Assembly (NCBI GenBank): GCA_937927565.1
Contig: CALBDV010000026.1
Coordinates: 1-5,877 of the forward strand
DNA length: 5,877 nucleotides
Direction of reading: 5' to 3'
Source: an uncultured Holophagales bacterium
GTDB lineage: Bacteria; Acidobacteriota; Thermoanaerobaculia; UBA5066
This document shows, piece by piece, positions 1-5,877 of this stretch (its first letter is position 1; each line of letters opens with the position of its first letter). The position numbers and the translations under genes were made by a program. The notes under the pieces were generated by a model. It had not been told where the DNA came from and did no database searches. It saw nothing but the letters and a program-made list of their open reading frames with translations.

Positions 1-2738
1 ACGACGCCCTGGGCGTTGAAGAGGTTCCACACCTGCGGCTGCACGAAGATCTCGACGGGGCCGATCTTGCCGGAGAAGTTCAGGGAGAGGTCGGTCCGCC
101 AGATGTCATCGGTGTGGTAGGCATCGCGCGCGGTGTAGTAGTAGGTGTTCCGGGCGGGGGGAGTTTCGTATCCAGGGTTGGTGACGAACGCCGCCACCGG
201 GGCACCCTGCTGGCCGGTGCCGACGGCGCCGTACGGCGTGCCGCTGTCGAAGGCCTGGATGAGGCCCGGGGTGATGGAGACGGGGCCCAGGTTGAAGTCG
301 TACGCAGCGGTGATGCGGATGCGATGGCGCTGGTCCGACGCGAGGCTACCGTTGGGGGCATTCCACTTCAGGTCGAGGTACTCGGGGTAGCTCTCGAAGC
401 CGATCCGGGTGGAACCACCACCCGTGTTCTCACCGTTGGTGTTGCCGAGGAGGTGCGACCAGGTCCAGTTGCCGCTGAGGCTCAGGGCATTCCACCGGTA
501 GGAGAGGGCCGTATGGAGACCCGTGTACTCGCGCGTGGGCGTATCGGAGTTCTCGACGATCGCGAGATCGTAGACGTTGCCGAGAGAGTCCGTGACCTTG
601 CCCGTGGTCGTGTCCTGTCTCTGCGAATAGAAGTTCTTGAATTCGCGGCGAACGCCGTCCACGCGGTAGACGAAGTTCTGGCCCACGGTTCCGCCGATTC
701 CGAGGACGTACTCGTTCGCGTACGGCGACGAGAGACCGCCACGGATCTGGACGTTGACGCCCGGGACGGAAACGTAGTCGGGGTCCGTGTTGGGCGGGAA
801 CATGTTGATCCCGGTGATGCCCCAGACGTCGAACATTTCGCGCAGCACGGTGGCGGTCGGGGTGAGAGCCTGCCCCGGCTGGTTGTAGCTCTTTCCGTAC
901 CAGTAGTAGTAGTACGAAGCCGGGCTGCCGGCCGAGCTGGCGGCTCCCGCCTGGGTTTCCTGGATCTGGCCAACGTACTTCGAGTAGCTGGCGCTCAGGC
1001 GCATCTTTCCGTCGCCCTTGACGTCGTAGGTCGCCGACAGGCGCGGGCTGAAGGCCGAGTCGTCCGCCACCTTCGCCCCGGCCTGGTCCGTCGCGTCGTT
1101 CTTGTCGTAACGGACACCGAGGTTGAACGAGAAGTTGTTGTTGAGCCTCCAGGTGTCGTTGACGAAGATCGACCAGGTCCGGATGTCAGCACCCTGGGAC
1201 TCCTGGAAAATCGGCGCGAAGTAGAGCGAGGAGCCCTCGTCGATGATCGGGTAGAGCGTTCCGCCCTCGTTCCGGACGCTGGTGGAGTAGAGCACGTAGT
1301 TAGTCGGGGACTGCCAGTTGTTGCCCTCGCGCTGGATGCCGAAGTTCTGGTAGCCGAAGGCGACGCTGTGCGAGCCGAGGCTCTTCGTCGAGAGGAAGAC
1401 CGTGCCCTTCGCCAGGATGTCGTCGTTGTCGCGCGCCTCACCGCCACCGGGGCAGCTGGCGCAGAAGTACGGCGCCCAGAACTGGGCAGAACCCTGAGCC
1501 GCGGAGAGAATCGGCGTTCCCGCGATCAGATCCTGGTTGGTTCCGCCGGAATTGAGGAACTGGAACGTCTTCTTCGAGTACTGGGCCTCGACGAAGAAAT
1601 TCGACGTGATGACGCCGTTGTAGTTGATCGCCATGACGTCGCTCGGGAGCTCCCGCGAGTAACGGATCTGCGGGTCATCGAGGATGGGCAGACCGGTGAA
1701 GGCGTAGTTGCTCTGGGAGGAGGTCTGCTCCGTGTAGGTGCCGGTCACCGTGTGGTTCTGGAAGGGGGAGATCGTCAGCTTCCCCTCGTACCGCCGGTCT
1801 TCCGTGAACTCCGTGTATCCCCCTGCCGCGGGAGCGACGGTCGACCGGGGGGTCTCGTTATCGACCGCACGGCCGGCGGCGAAGAACCAGATCCGGTCCT
1901 TCCAGATCGGCCCGCCGAGGGTGGCCTCGTAGGTGGGAACCGTCTTGTCGGTCAGAGTTGCCGGGATCGGGGGCTGCGCCCGCCAGTCGTTGTTGTTGAG
2001 CGTGACGCGGAACGAGCCGGAGAAGCTGTTGCCGCCCTGCTTCGTGATGGCGTTGATGACGCCACCCGTGAAGCGGCCGTACTCGGCGGAGACGCCGGAG
2101 GTCATCGTCGTCGTTTCCTGGATCGAATCCTCGATGAAGAGGTTCGTCTGGGTCCCGCGGACCGGGTCCTGCAGGTTGACGCCGTTGACCGTCATGACGT
2201 TGTCGAAGGACGCCGAGCCGCTGATGCTCGGGGCCGTCGCGGAGAAGTTGAAGTTGACGCCCGCGCTCAGGGCGACCGTGGAAAGGTAGTTGCGAGTGAC
2301 CGGCAGCTTGGAGGTCACTTCGGCGGAGTACGTCGAGGCCGCCTGCGCCGTCTGGGACACGGTTTCGCTCTGCGCCACGACGGTGGCCTCGGCGGCGACC
2401 GCGCTGATCGACATCTTGGCGTTCACGGCGACCTGCTGACCGCCGGAGACCTTCGCGGTCCTGGTCACGGTGGTGAAGCCCGACATCACAAAGGTCAGTG
2501 TGTAGTCGCCCGGGGACAGGTTCGGCATCACGAAGTCGCCGTTGACGTTCGTCACGGCCGTACGAGAGCCCTGCAGGGCAGGGGACTTCGCAGTGACCGT
2601 CACGCCCGGAAGCGGCAGGCCTTCCGCTTCGGCGACGCGCCCGTTGACCGTACCGGTGCCGGCGCCCTGCGCCCAGACCTGGGTTGCCAGCAGCAGCGGC
2701 AGCGCCAGCAGTACGAACCAGTTCCTGTTATTTCGCAT
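1..2738 (-). CDS. TonB-dependent receptor, Oar-like, with N-terminal carboxypeptidase-regulatory-like domain (C-terminus cut off by window edge)
   Basis: Outer-membrane beta-barrel receptor predicted to take up, or possibly export, a large substrate using TonB energy; the substrate cannot be read from sequence. The frame is open for 912 codons with no stop before the left edge. The start is the ATG at 2738-2736, 8 nt after GGAGG. Residues 1-23 are a Sec signal peptide (RNNR, then a Leu-rich core, cleavage VWA|QG). Residues about 28-112 are a carboxypeptidase-regulatory-like beta-sandwich (VNGRV, LPLPGVTV, NGDFVMPNLSPGDYTL). EATVVAQ at 117-123 could be the TonB box. The plug spans about 140-235 (LPVTRNYLS, VNGVNLQDP, IQETTTMTSGVSAEYGR, TGGVINAITKQGGN). 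The barrel follows, with the family-typical ASDQRHR at 800-806 and WNLFN near the edge at 904-908. Relatives are usually somewhat longer, so perhaps 50-100 residues are missing. A CASC pair lies at 426-429 and a four-Tyr run at 609-612. Family assignment is secure; function beyond transport is unknown. Confidence 0.94.
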   Translation of the reverse strand, partial: MRNNRNWFVLLALPLLLATQVWAQGAGTGTVNGRVAEAEGLPLPGVTVTAKSPALQGSRTAVTNVNGDFVMPNLSPGDYTLTFVMSGFTTVTRTAKVSGGQQVAVNAKMSISAVAAEATVVAQSETVSQTAQAASTYSAEVTSKLPVTRNYLSTVALSAGVNFNFSATAPSISGSASFDNVMTVNGVNLQDPVRGTQTNLFIEDSIQETTTMTSGVSAEYGRFTGGVINAITKQGGNSFSGSFRVTLNNNDWRAQPPIPATLTDKTVPTYEATLGGPIWKDRIWFFAAGRAVDNETPRSTVAPAAGGYTEFTEDRRYEGKLTISPFQNHTVTGTYTEQTSSQSNYAFTGLPILDDPQIRYSRELPSDVMAINYNGVITSNFFVEAQYSKKTFQFLNSGGTNQDLIAGTPILSAAQGSAQFWAPYFCASCPGGGEARDNDDILAKGTVFLSTKSLGSHSVAFGYQNFGIQREGNNWQSPTNYVLYSTSVRNEGGTLYPIIDEGSSLYFAPIFQESQGADIRTWSIFVNDTWRLNNNFSFNLGVRYDKNDATDQAGAKVADDSAFSPRLSATYDVKGDGKMRLSASYSKYVGQIQETQAGAASSAGSPASYYYYWYGKSYNQPGQALTPTATVLREMFDVWGITGINMFPPNTDPDYVSVPGVNVQIRGGLSSPYANEYVLGIGGTVGQNFVYRVDGVRREFKNFYSQRQDTTTGKVTDSLGNVYDLAIVENSDTPTREYTGLHTALSYRWNALSLSGNWTWSHLLGNTNGENTGGGSTRIGFESYPEYLDLKWNAPNGSLASDQRHRIRITAAYDFNLGPVSITPGLIQAFDSGTPYGAVGTGQQGAPVAAFVTNPGYETPPARNTYYYTARDAYHTDDIWRTDLSLNFSGKIGPVEIFVQPQVWNLFNAQGV

Positions 2739-2746
2739 TCGTCTTT

Positions 2747-2751
2747 CCTCC
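2747..2751 (-). promoter_or_regulatory. Shine-Dalgarno of the TonB-dependent receptor
   Basis: On the minus strand GGAGG, within TTGGAGGAAAG, ends 8 nt before the ATG at 2738. Strength and spacing are ideal, and this site fixes the receptor start. Confidence 0.85.
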
Positions 2752-2764
2752 AAGATTGAAAATC

Positions 2765-2770
2765 ATTCTA
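2765..2770 (-). promoter_or_regulatory. candidate -10 element for the receptor gene (weak)
   Basis: The minus strand reads TAGAAT here, one mismatch from TATAAT. It would give a 5' leader of about 20 nt that just covers the Shine-Dalgarno. The hexamer 17 nt upstream (TGTCGA) is a poor -35, so this is only a candidate. Confidence 0.22.
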
Positions 2771-2884
2771 GGGTTAGAACTACCTGGTCGACACTCCGTT
2801 AAAACAGAGTAGAGATTCGCTCCTGTCAGGCCTCCTTTCCTCTTTCCATTCGACCCTTGCCCGAGTTCATTCCGAAAGGACCAG

Positions 2885-2910
2885 ATCCCCTCCAAATCTT
2901 GGAGGGGGAT
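2885..2910. repeat. inverted repeat / potential hairpin with a purine-rich Shine-Dalgarno-like right arm
   Basis: CCCCTCCAA at 2887-2895 pairs perfectly with TTGGAGGGG at 2899-2907 across a 3-nt loop. AT at 2885-2886 can add pairs with AT at 2909-2910 if G2908 bulges out. No T-run follows on the plus strand, and it lies between divergent genes, so a terminator is unlikely. It may be an operator for a dimeric regulator or an RNA hairpin in the leader of the plus-strand gene. Read as RNA on the plus strand, the right arm GGAGGGGG is a ribosome-binding-like sequence that the hairpin would hide. Confidence 0.6.
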
Positions 2911-2918
2911 TCAAGAAA

Positions 2919-3107
2919 GTGGAGATAGGGAGTTTCTCATGGAATCGACCCCCGCCCCCTACGTGGAGCACAAAGCGAAGAAGCGCCTCCATTTACGGTT
3001 CCGATTCGCTCGCAAGCGGACGTGATTTCGAGGGACTTCGATCACAGTTCACAAAGACACTGGAAGAAGCGTGCCAGCCCCCGAGTCGAATTAGACTCTC
3101 CCGATGA
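2919..3107 (+). CDS. doubtful 62-codon upstream ORF overlapping the next start by ATGA
   Basis: The frame starts at GTG 2919, 10 nt after GGAGGGGG, and ends at TGA 3105-3107, overlapping the ATG of the sulfatase-fold gene in an ATGA arrangement typical of translational coupling. Against a real gene: the codons (ATA, AGA, ACA, TCA, several CGA) lack the strong G/C third-position bias of the neighbours, and the predicted peptide (WNRPPPPTW near the start, one Cys) shows no domain, signal peptide or membrane segment. It could be a regulatory leader ORF or chance. It is listed because of its position, not because the protein is recognised. Confidence 0.2.
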   Translation: MEIGSFSWNRPPPPTWSTKRRSASIYGSDSLASGRDFEGLRSQFTKTLEEACQPPSRIRLSR

Positions 3108-5323
3108 ATGGCCGGAGCCCGAGACCCGGGATGAGCACCTTCTCTGGACTGATTCCCGCGCTGCTGTTTCTTCTCCTCCTTCTTCCGTCTGGATGCAGCC
3201 CCGGGAACGAGGGAAAGAAGGCGGCCCGTCGCGTCTTCCCGAAAGCGCCGGTCATCCTGATCTCGATCGACACTCTCCGGTCGGACCGCCTTCCTTTCTA
3301 TGGCTACGGAGGCGTCGAAACGCCCGCGCTTTCGGCCCTGCGCGCCGACTCGATCCTCTTCGAGAACGCCTGGTCGCATGTCCCGATGACCCTCCCCTCC
3401 CATGCCGCTCTCTTCACCGGGCTCCTTCCCGACAGGAACGGGGTCCACGACAACCTGGGGTACACCCTCAATCCGAGGGTCCCGACGCTGGCGGAACTCC
3501 TCGGGAAGGCGGGTTACGCCACGGGTGGCGCGGTGACGAGCCGCGTCATGAACGGCAACAGCGGCATTGGCCGCGGCTTCGACCTCTGGGACGACGACAT
3601 CTACGCGAGTCGTTCCTTCCAGGGGTTCGGCAGCGTCCAGCGTCCCGGAGACGACGCCAGAGCCTCCATGGAGGCGTGGATCGAGGGACAGGGGGACCGC
3701 CCGTTCTTCGCGTTCCTCCACCTCTACGAGCCCCACACTCCTTACGAGCCGATCGAGCCGTTCAAGAGCCGGTACGCGGATCCGTACGATGGCGAGATCG
3801 CCACGGTCGACGCCATCACCGGCAGGTTTCTCGACTTTCTCAAGGCAAAGGGAATCTACGATCGGGCGCTCGTCATTCTCCTTTCCGATCACGGCGAGGG
3901 ACTCGGAGACCATGGCGAAGACGAACACGGGGTCTTCCTCTACCGGGAGGTCCTTCAGGTTCCCCTCCTCGTCAAGCTCCCTGGGGGCGAGGCCCTCGCG
4001 AGCCGTTCCGTCTCGGTCCCCGTCCAGCTGTCCGACATCTACACGACCATCGGACAGGGAGCGGGCCTTCCGGAATTCGTGGCCCCGGCCGGAACCGTTT
4101 CGGTCATCGACGTCGCGGACGGCCTCGTCCTTCCGGACCGCCGGATCTACGCGGAGACCTTCTTCCCGCGGCTTCATTTCGGCTGGAGCGAGCTCCGTGC
4201 CCTCATCGACGACCGGTGGCACTACATCGAAGCCCCCAGGCCGGAGTTTTTCGACCTGAAGAACGACCCGGGCCAGAAGGCGAACCTCGTGGAAGGGAAG
4301 CCCGATGCGTTCCGGTCGATGCGGATCGAGATGGAGAAGCTCCGGACGTCCTTCGCGGCGCCGTCGGCGGTGGACCCGGAGATGGCGAAGAAGCTGGCCT
4401 CGCTCGGCTACATCAGCTCGGGGGCCACGGCGGGGGATGGGCCTCTCGACGATCCGAAAGACCATGTCGAGACCGTTCGACTGATGAAAGCCGCAGTGCA
4501 CGAATTCGACGCGGGGAACCCGGAAATCACCAGGGCGATCGCCGAGAGGCTGCTCGCCCAGAACCCCCGGATGCTCGACATCTGGGAGCTCTACGCGCAG
4601 GCGCTGGCGAAGCTCGGACGGACCGACGAGGCCGTCTCCGCGCTCAGGAAGACGATCGAGCTCGGCCCCCCGGGCTCCACCCAGTACGTTCGCTCCACGG
4701 CGAATCACTGCCTGCAGATGGGAAAGCCCGAGGAAGGGAAGAGGCATGCCGAGCTGGCGAAACAGATGGGAGATCCGGCCGGAGACGAGATTCTCGCGCG
4801 TGCCTGTCTCGCGCTCGGAGACCTGAAGGGAGCAGAGGCCGCCGCCCTGGCGTCGCTCCAGTCGGAAACGAACAAGAACCGCGGCTACCTGACGCTGGCA
4901 CGGGTCGAGGTCCAGAGAGGGAACTTCGCGAAGGCGCTCGAGTTCTCGGACAAGGCGCTCCCGCGTTCCGACCGCTCGATTCCTCTTGCCGGTCTTCACC
5001 TTCTCCGTGGGGACATCTTCGCCCGGACAGACCGGCACGAAGAGGCCGAGGCGGAGTTCAAGAAGGAGATCCGCCTCTACCCGTCGACCCTCAACGCCTG
5101 GAGCTCCCTCGTCGTCGTGTTTGCAGCGCAGAACCGCCTTCCGGACGCACGCAGGACGGTCGAGCAGATGATTGCGGCCAATCCCGCCGTCGACTCGTAC
5201 CTCTACGCCATCCGGACTCTCGCGATCGCGGGGGACCGGGAGGGGGCCGAACACTGGCAGCGGGAAGGGTTGAAGCGTTTCCCGCAGGAGAAGCGGCTTC
5301 GGAGGATTCCCCGCCCCGCGTGA
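3104..5323 (+). CDS. sulfatase-fold (alkaline phosphatase superfamily) hydrolase/transferase lipoprotein with C-terminal TPR repeats
   Basis: This 739-residue protein is predicted to be exported and lipid-anchored: MNGRSPRPG, a hydrophobic stretch at about 15-28, then LPSGC with Cys31 as the lipidation site (Pro at -3 is atypical). The hydrolase domain spans about 48-420. Likely metal ligands are Asp56 (ISIDTLRSD), Asp262-His263 (SDHGEGLGDHG) and His275 (EDEHG); HLYEPHTPY at 206-214 is also family-typical. The nucleophile segment VPMTLPSH has Thr96 where sulfatases carry the Cys/Ser converted to formylglycine, and His100 where they carry Arg, so classical sulfatase chemistry is doubtful and phosphoester hydrolysis or transfer is possible. 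Residues about 460-730 form TPR-like helical pairs (ALAKLGRTDEAVSALRKTIEL; HEEAEAEFKKEIRLYP). An in-frame TAG at 3092-3094 bars any longer start. ATG 3104 lacks a Shine-Dalgarno; ATG 3131 has GGAG 13 nt upstream but gives an uncharged signal-peptide n-region. The substrate is unknown. Confidence 0.9.
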   Translation: MNGRSPRPGMSTFSGLIPALLFLLLLLPSGCSPGNEGKKAARRVFPKAPVILISIDTLRSDRLPFYGYGGVETPALSALRADSILFENAWSHVPMTLPSHAALFTGLLPDRNGVHDNLGYTLNPRVPTLAELLGKAGYATGGAVTSRVMNGNSGIGRGFDLWDDDIYASRSFQGFGSVQRPGDDARASMEAWIEGQGDRPFFAFLHLYEPHTPYEPIEPFKSRYADPYDGEIATVDAITGRFLDFLKAKGIYDRALVILLSDHGEGLGDHGEDEHGVFLYREVLQVPLLVKLPGGEALASRSVSVPVQLSDIYTTIGQGAGLPEFVAPAGTVSVIDVADGLVLPDRRIYAETFFPRLHFGWSELRALIDDRWHYIEAPRPEFFDLKNDPGQKANLVEGKPDAFRSMRIEMEKLRTSFAAPSAVDPEMAKKLASLGYISSGATAGDGPLDDPKDHVETVRLMKAAVHEFDAGNPEITRAIAERLLAQNPRMLDIWELYAQALAKLGRTDEAVSALRKTIELGPPGSTQYVRSTANHCLQMGKPEEGKRHAELAKQMGDPAGDEILARACLALGDLKGAEAAALASLQSETNKNRGYLTLARVEVQRGNFAKALEFSDKALPRSDRSIPLAGLHLLRGDIFARTDRHEEAEAEFKKEIRLYPSTLNAWSSLVVVFAAQNRLPDARRTVEQMIAANPAVDSYLYAIRTLAIAGDREGAEHWQREGLKRFPQEKRLRRIPRPA

Positions 5324-5333
5324 ACCGCCTCGA

Positions 5334-5358
5334 AAGGGCGAATCAGGAAGGGCGAATC
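5334..5358. repeat. tandem 11-bp direct repeat, 14-bp period
   Basis: AAGGGCGAATC occurs at 5334-5344 and again at 5348-5358, separated by AGG, just after the stop of the sulfatase-fold gene. Two identical copies 14 bp apart could be a small duplication or a pair of regulator half-sites. A clear third copy was not found. Confidence 0.55.
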
Positions 5359-5383
5359 GGGGTAGAGCGGGCCGAAGCCCGGG

Positions 5384-5413
5384 TTGACTCTCGGGAAGAC
5401 GATATTCTGATAT
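5384..5413 (+). promoter_or_regulatory. candidate promoter TTGACT-18-TGATAT for the dienelactone hydrolase gene (weak)
   Basis: TTGACT at 5384-5389 matches the sigma-70 -35 consensus at five of six positions. An 18-bp spacer leads to TGATAT at 5408-5413, a poor -10. An alternative -10 is TATCTT at 5441-5446, with only TTTCAG as its -35. Either would put transcription start in the last part of the spacer, ahead of the Shine-Dalgarno. Confidence 0.3.
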
Positions 5414-5428
5414 CGCGTTTCAGAATCG
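5400..5428. repeat. inverted repeat overlapping the candidate promoter
   Basis: ATTCTGA at 5404-5410 and TCAGAAT at 5420-5426 are a perfect 7-bp inverted repeat around a 9-nt centre. Allowing a 2-nt bulge, the arms extend to CGAT..TCTGA and TCAGAATCG. The nested GATAT-TCTG-ATATC at 5401-5414 is a second perfect 5-bp inverted repeat. Its place over the candidate -10 suits an operator, but no regulator is in view. Confidence 0.45.
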
Positions 5429-5471
5429 ACCCGCTTCGGGTATCTTCCCCGCCCGAACGAACCGACCGCTC

Positions 5472-5477
5472 AGGAGG
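5472..5477 (+). promoter_or_regulatory. Shine-Dalgarno of the dienelactone hydrolase gene
   Basis: AGGAGG lies 8 nt before ATG 5486. It favours that start over the in-frame ATG at 5495, which would be 17 nt away. Confidence 0.85.
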
Positions 5478-5485
5478 AACGCCCC

Positions 5486-5877
5486 ATGCGCACGATGTCC
5501 GACATCCTTCCCGTTCTCGCTCTCACCCTCGCCGCTGCCGCTGCCGCCGCGCTCCCGGCCTCCGCGGCCGTCAAGACCGAGGTCGTCGAGTACAAGGACG
5601 GAGAGCAGATCTGCGAGGGTTTCCTCGCTTATGACGATGCGGCGAAGGGGAAGCGCCCCGGCGTCGTCGTCGTTCACGAGTGGATGGGCCTCGGCGACTA
5701 CGCGAAGGAACGCGCAATGAAGCTCGCCGAGCTCGGCTACGTCGCCTTCGCCGCCGACATCTACGGCAAGGGAATCCGCGCAAAGGACACCAAGGAGGCG
5801 GGCCAGCTCGCCGGAAAGTACAAGGGCGACCTGCCGCTCCTGCGCTCCCGCGCCCGGGCCGCGTTCGACACGCTCGC
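5486..5877 (+). CDS. secreted dienelactone hydrolase family protein (N-terminal part; runs off right edge)
   Basis: An alpha/beta-hydrolase of the dienelactone hydrolase family, predicted to act outside the cytoplasm. 130 codons are visible, about half of a usual family member plus signal peptide. Residues 1-27 form a Sec signal peptide: Arg2, a hydrophobic Ala/Leu core with seven Ala in a row at 16-22, then PASA|A. The mature part begins with a beta-strand segment (VKTEVVEYKDG). It continues with RPGVVVVHEWMGLGDY, where HEWMGL holds the family's conserved Glu (Glu65 here, matching Glu36 of the classic enzyme). Then come KLAELGYVAFAADIYGKG and a helical stretch. The nucleophile elbow and the catalytic Asp and His lie beyond the edge, so activity cannot be judged. 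The substrate is unknown: many family members are not chlorocatechol-pathway enzymes, and no such genes are nearby. Confidence 0.9.
   Translation, partial: MRTMSDILPVLALTLAAAAAAALPASAAVKTEVVEYKDGEQICEGFLAYDDAAKGKRPGVVVVHEWMGLGDYAKERAMKLAELGYVAFAADIYGKGIRAKDTKEAGQLAGKYKGDLPLLRSRARAAFDTL

Larger units (their letters stand above)
2739..3103. other. divergent intergenic region between the receptor and sulfatase-fold genes
   Basis: This 365-bp stretch separates two genes transcribed away from each other and must hold both promoters. It is visibly less GC-rich than the flanking genes and lacks their third-position bias. It contains the receptor's Shine-Dalgarno and a candidate -10 near its left end, the inverted repeat at 2885-2910, and a GTG-initiated 62-codon frame at 2919-3107 that is probably not a normal protein gene. 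No convincing -35/-10 pair was found for the plus-strand gene. No RNA gene or mobile-element remnant was recognised. Confidence 0.7.
5324..5485. other. intergenic spacer before the dienelactone hydrolase gene
   Basis: This 162-bp spacer separates two co-directional genes, long enough for an independent promoter. It contains the tandem repeat at 5334-5358, a short stem CGGGC-CGAA-GCCCG at 5368-5381 with no T-run after it, an inverted repeat at 5400-5428, a second short stem ACCCG-CTT-CGGGT at 5429-5441, and the Shine-Dalgarno. No canonical intrinsic terminator for the upstream gene is visible. Confidence 0.6.

Noticed and set aside
903..914. GTA repeated four times as a microsatellite
   Set aside because: In the receptor frame it encodes four Tyr in an aromatic, Ser/Gly/Ala-rich segment, which is usual for outer-membrane receptors. 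Four units are too few to call a functional repeat.
114..2759. An 881-codon open frame on the plus strand
   Set aside because: It is exactly antisense, in the same codon register, to the TonB-dependent receptor. Its translation is Arg/Val/Asp-rich with no recognisable domain, whereas the minus strand gives a signal peptide, plug and barrel motifs. Strong third-position G/C bias removes stops from this antisense register.
2885..2910. The GC-rich hairpin as a bidirectional terminator
   Set aside because: Both flanking genes start from this region, so no transcript needs ending there, and no T-run follows on either strand.
2993..5254. A 753-codon open frame on the minus strand
   Set aside because: It is antisense to the sulfatase-fold/TPR gene, low in complexity and rich in Arg/Glu/Val, without motifs. 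It is explained by codon bias of the real gene.
5368..5381. Stem CGGGC-CGAA-GCCCG as an intrinsic terminator for the sulfatase-fold gene
   Set aside because: The stem is only 5 bp and is followed by GGTTGACTC rather than a T-run.
3022..5634. An 870-codon open frame on the plus strand in another register
   Set aside because: It overlaps the whole sulfatase-fold gene, the spacer and the start of the next gene, and its product is Arg/Pro/Gly-rich with no domain. The overlapping frames show clear enzyme motifs and a good Shine-Dalgarno.
5571..5783. Short Arg-rich minus-strand frame inside the dienelactone hydrolase gene
   Set aside because: It is antisense to a well-supported coding region and consists mostly of Arg/Ser/Pro, typical of a shadow frame.

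Overview
The window is GC-rich bacterial DNA with three protein genes and two intergenic regions. It suggests a Gram-negative outer-membrane organism, most likely Acidobacteriota (perhaps Thermoanaerobaculia). The grounds are an Oar-type TonB-dependent receptor with an N-terminal carboxypeptidase-regulatory-like domain, a sulfatase-fold/TPR lipoprotein and a secreted dienelactone-hydrolase-family protein, all with strong G/C bias at third codon positions. The taxonomy is inferred from gene content, not from a marker gene.

Layout: (1) 1-2738, minus strand: a TonB-dependent outer-membrane receptor, missing only its last C-terminal strands beyond the left edge. (2) 2739-3103: a 365-bp divergent intergenic region with the receptor's Shine-Dalgarno, a strong GC-rich inverted repeat and a doubtful 62-codon ORF that overlaps the next gene's start by ATGA. 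(3) 3104-5323, plus strand: a predicted lipoprotein with an alkaline-phosphatase/sulfatase-superfamily domain followed by TPR-like helices. (4) 5324-5485: a 162-bp spacer with a tandem 11-bp repeat, an inverted repeat and candidate promoter elements. (5) 5486 to the right edge, plus strand: the N-terminal half of a secreted dienelactone-hydrolase-family protein.

All three products are predicted to be exported: one to the outer membrane, one lipid-anchored, one periplasmic or secreted. The window therefore looks like a cell-envelope or nutrient-acquisition neighbourhood. The receptor and the sulfatase-fold gene are divergent and may share regulation from the 365-bp region. Nothing in the sequence fixes a substrate. 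There is no SusD-like partner, no tRNA or rRNA, no CRISPR array and no mobile element in view. The strongest oddities are the active-site T-L-P-S-H in place of the sulfatase C/S-x-P-S-R, and the hairpin/short-ORF arrangement upstream of that gene. No clearly new system is evident.
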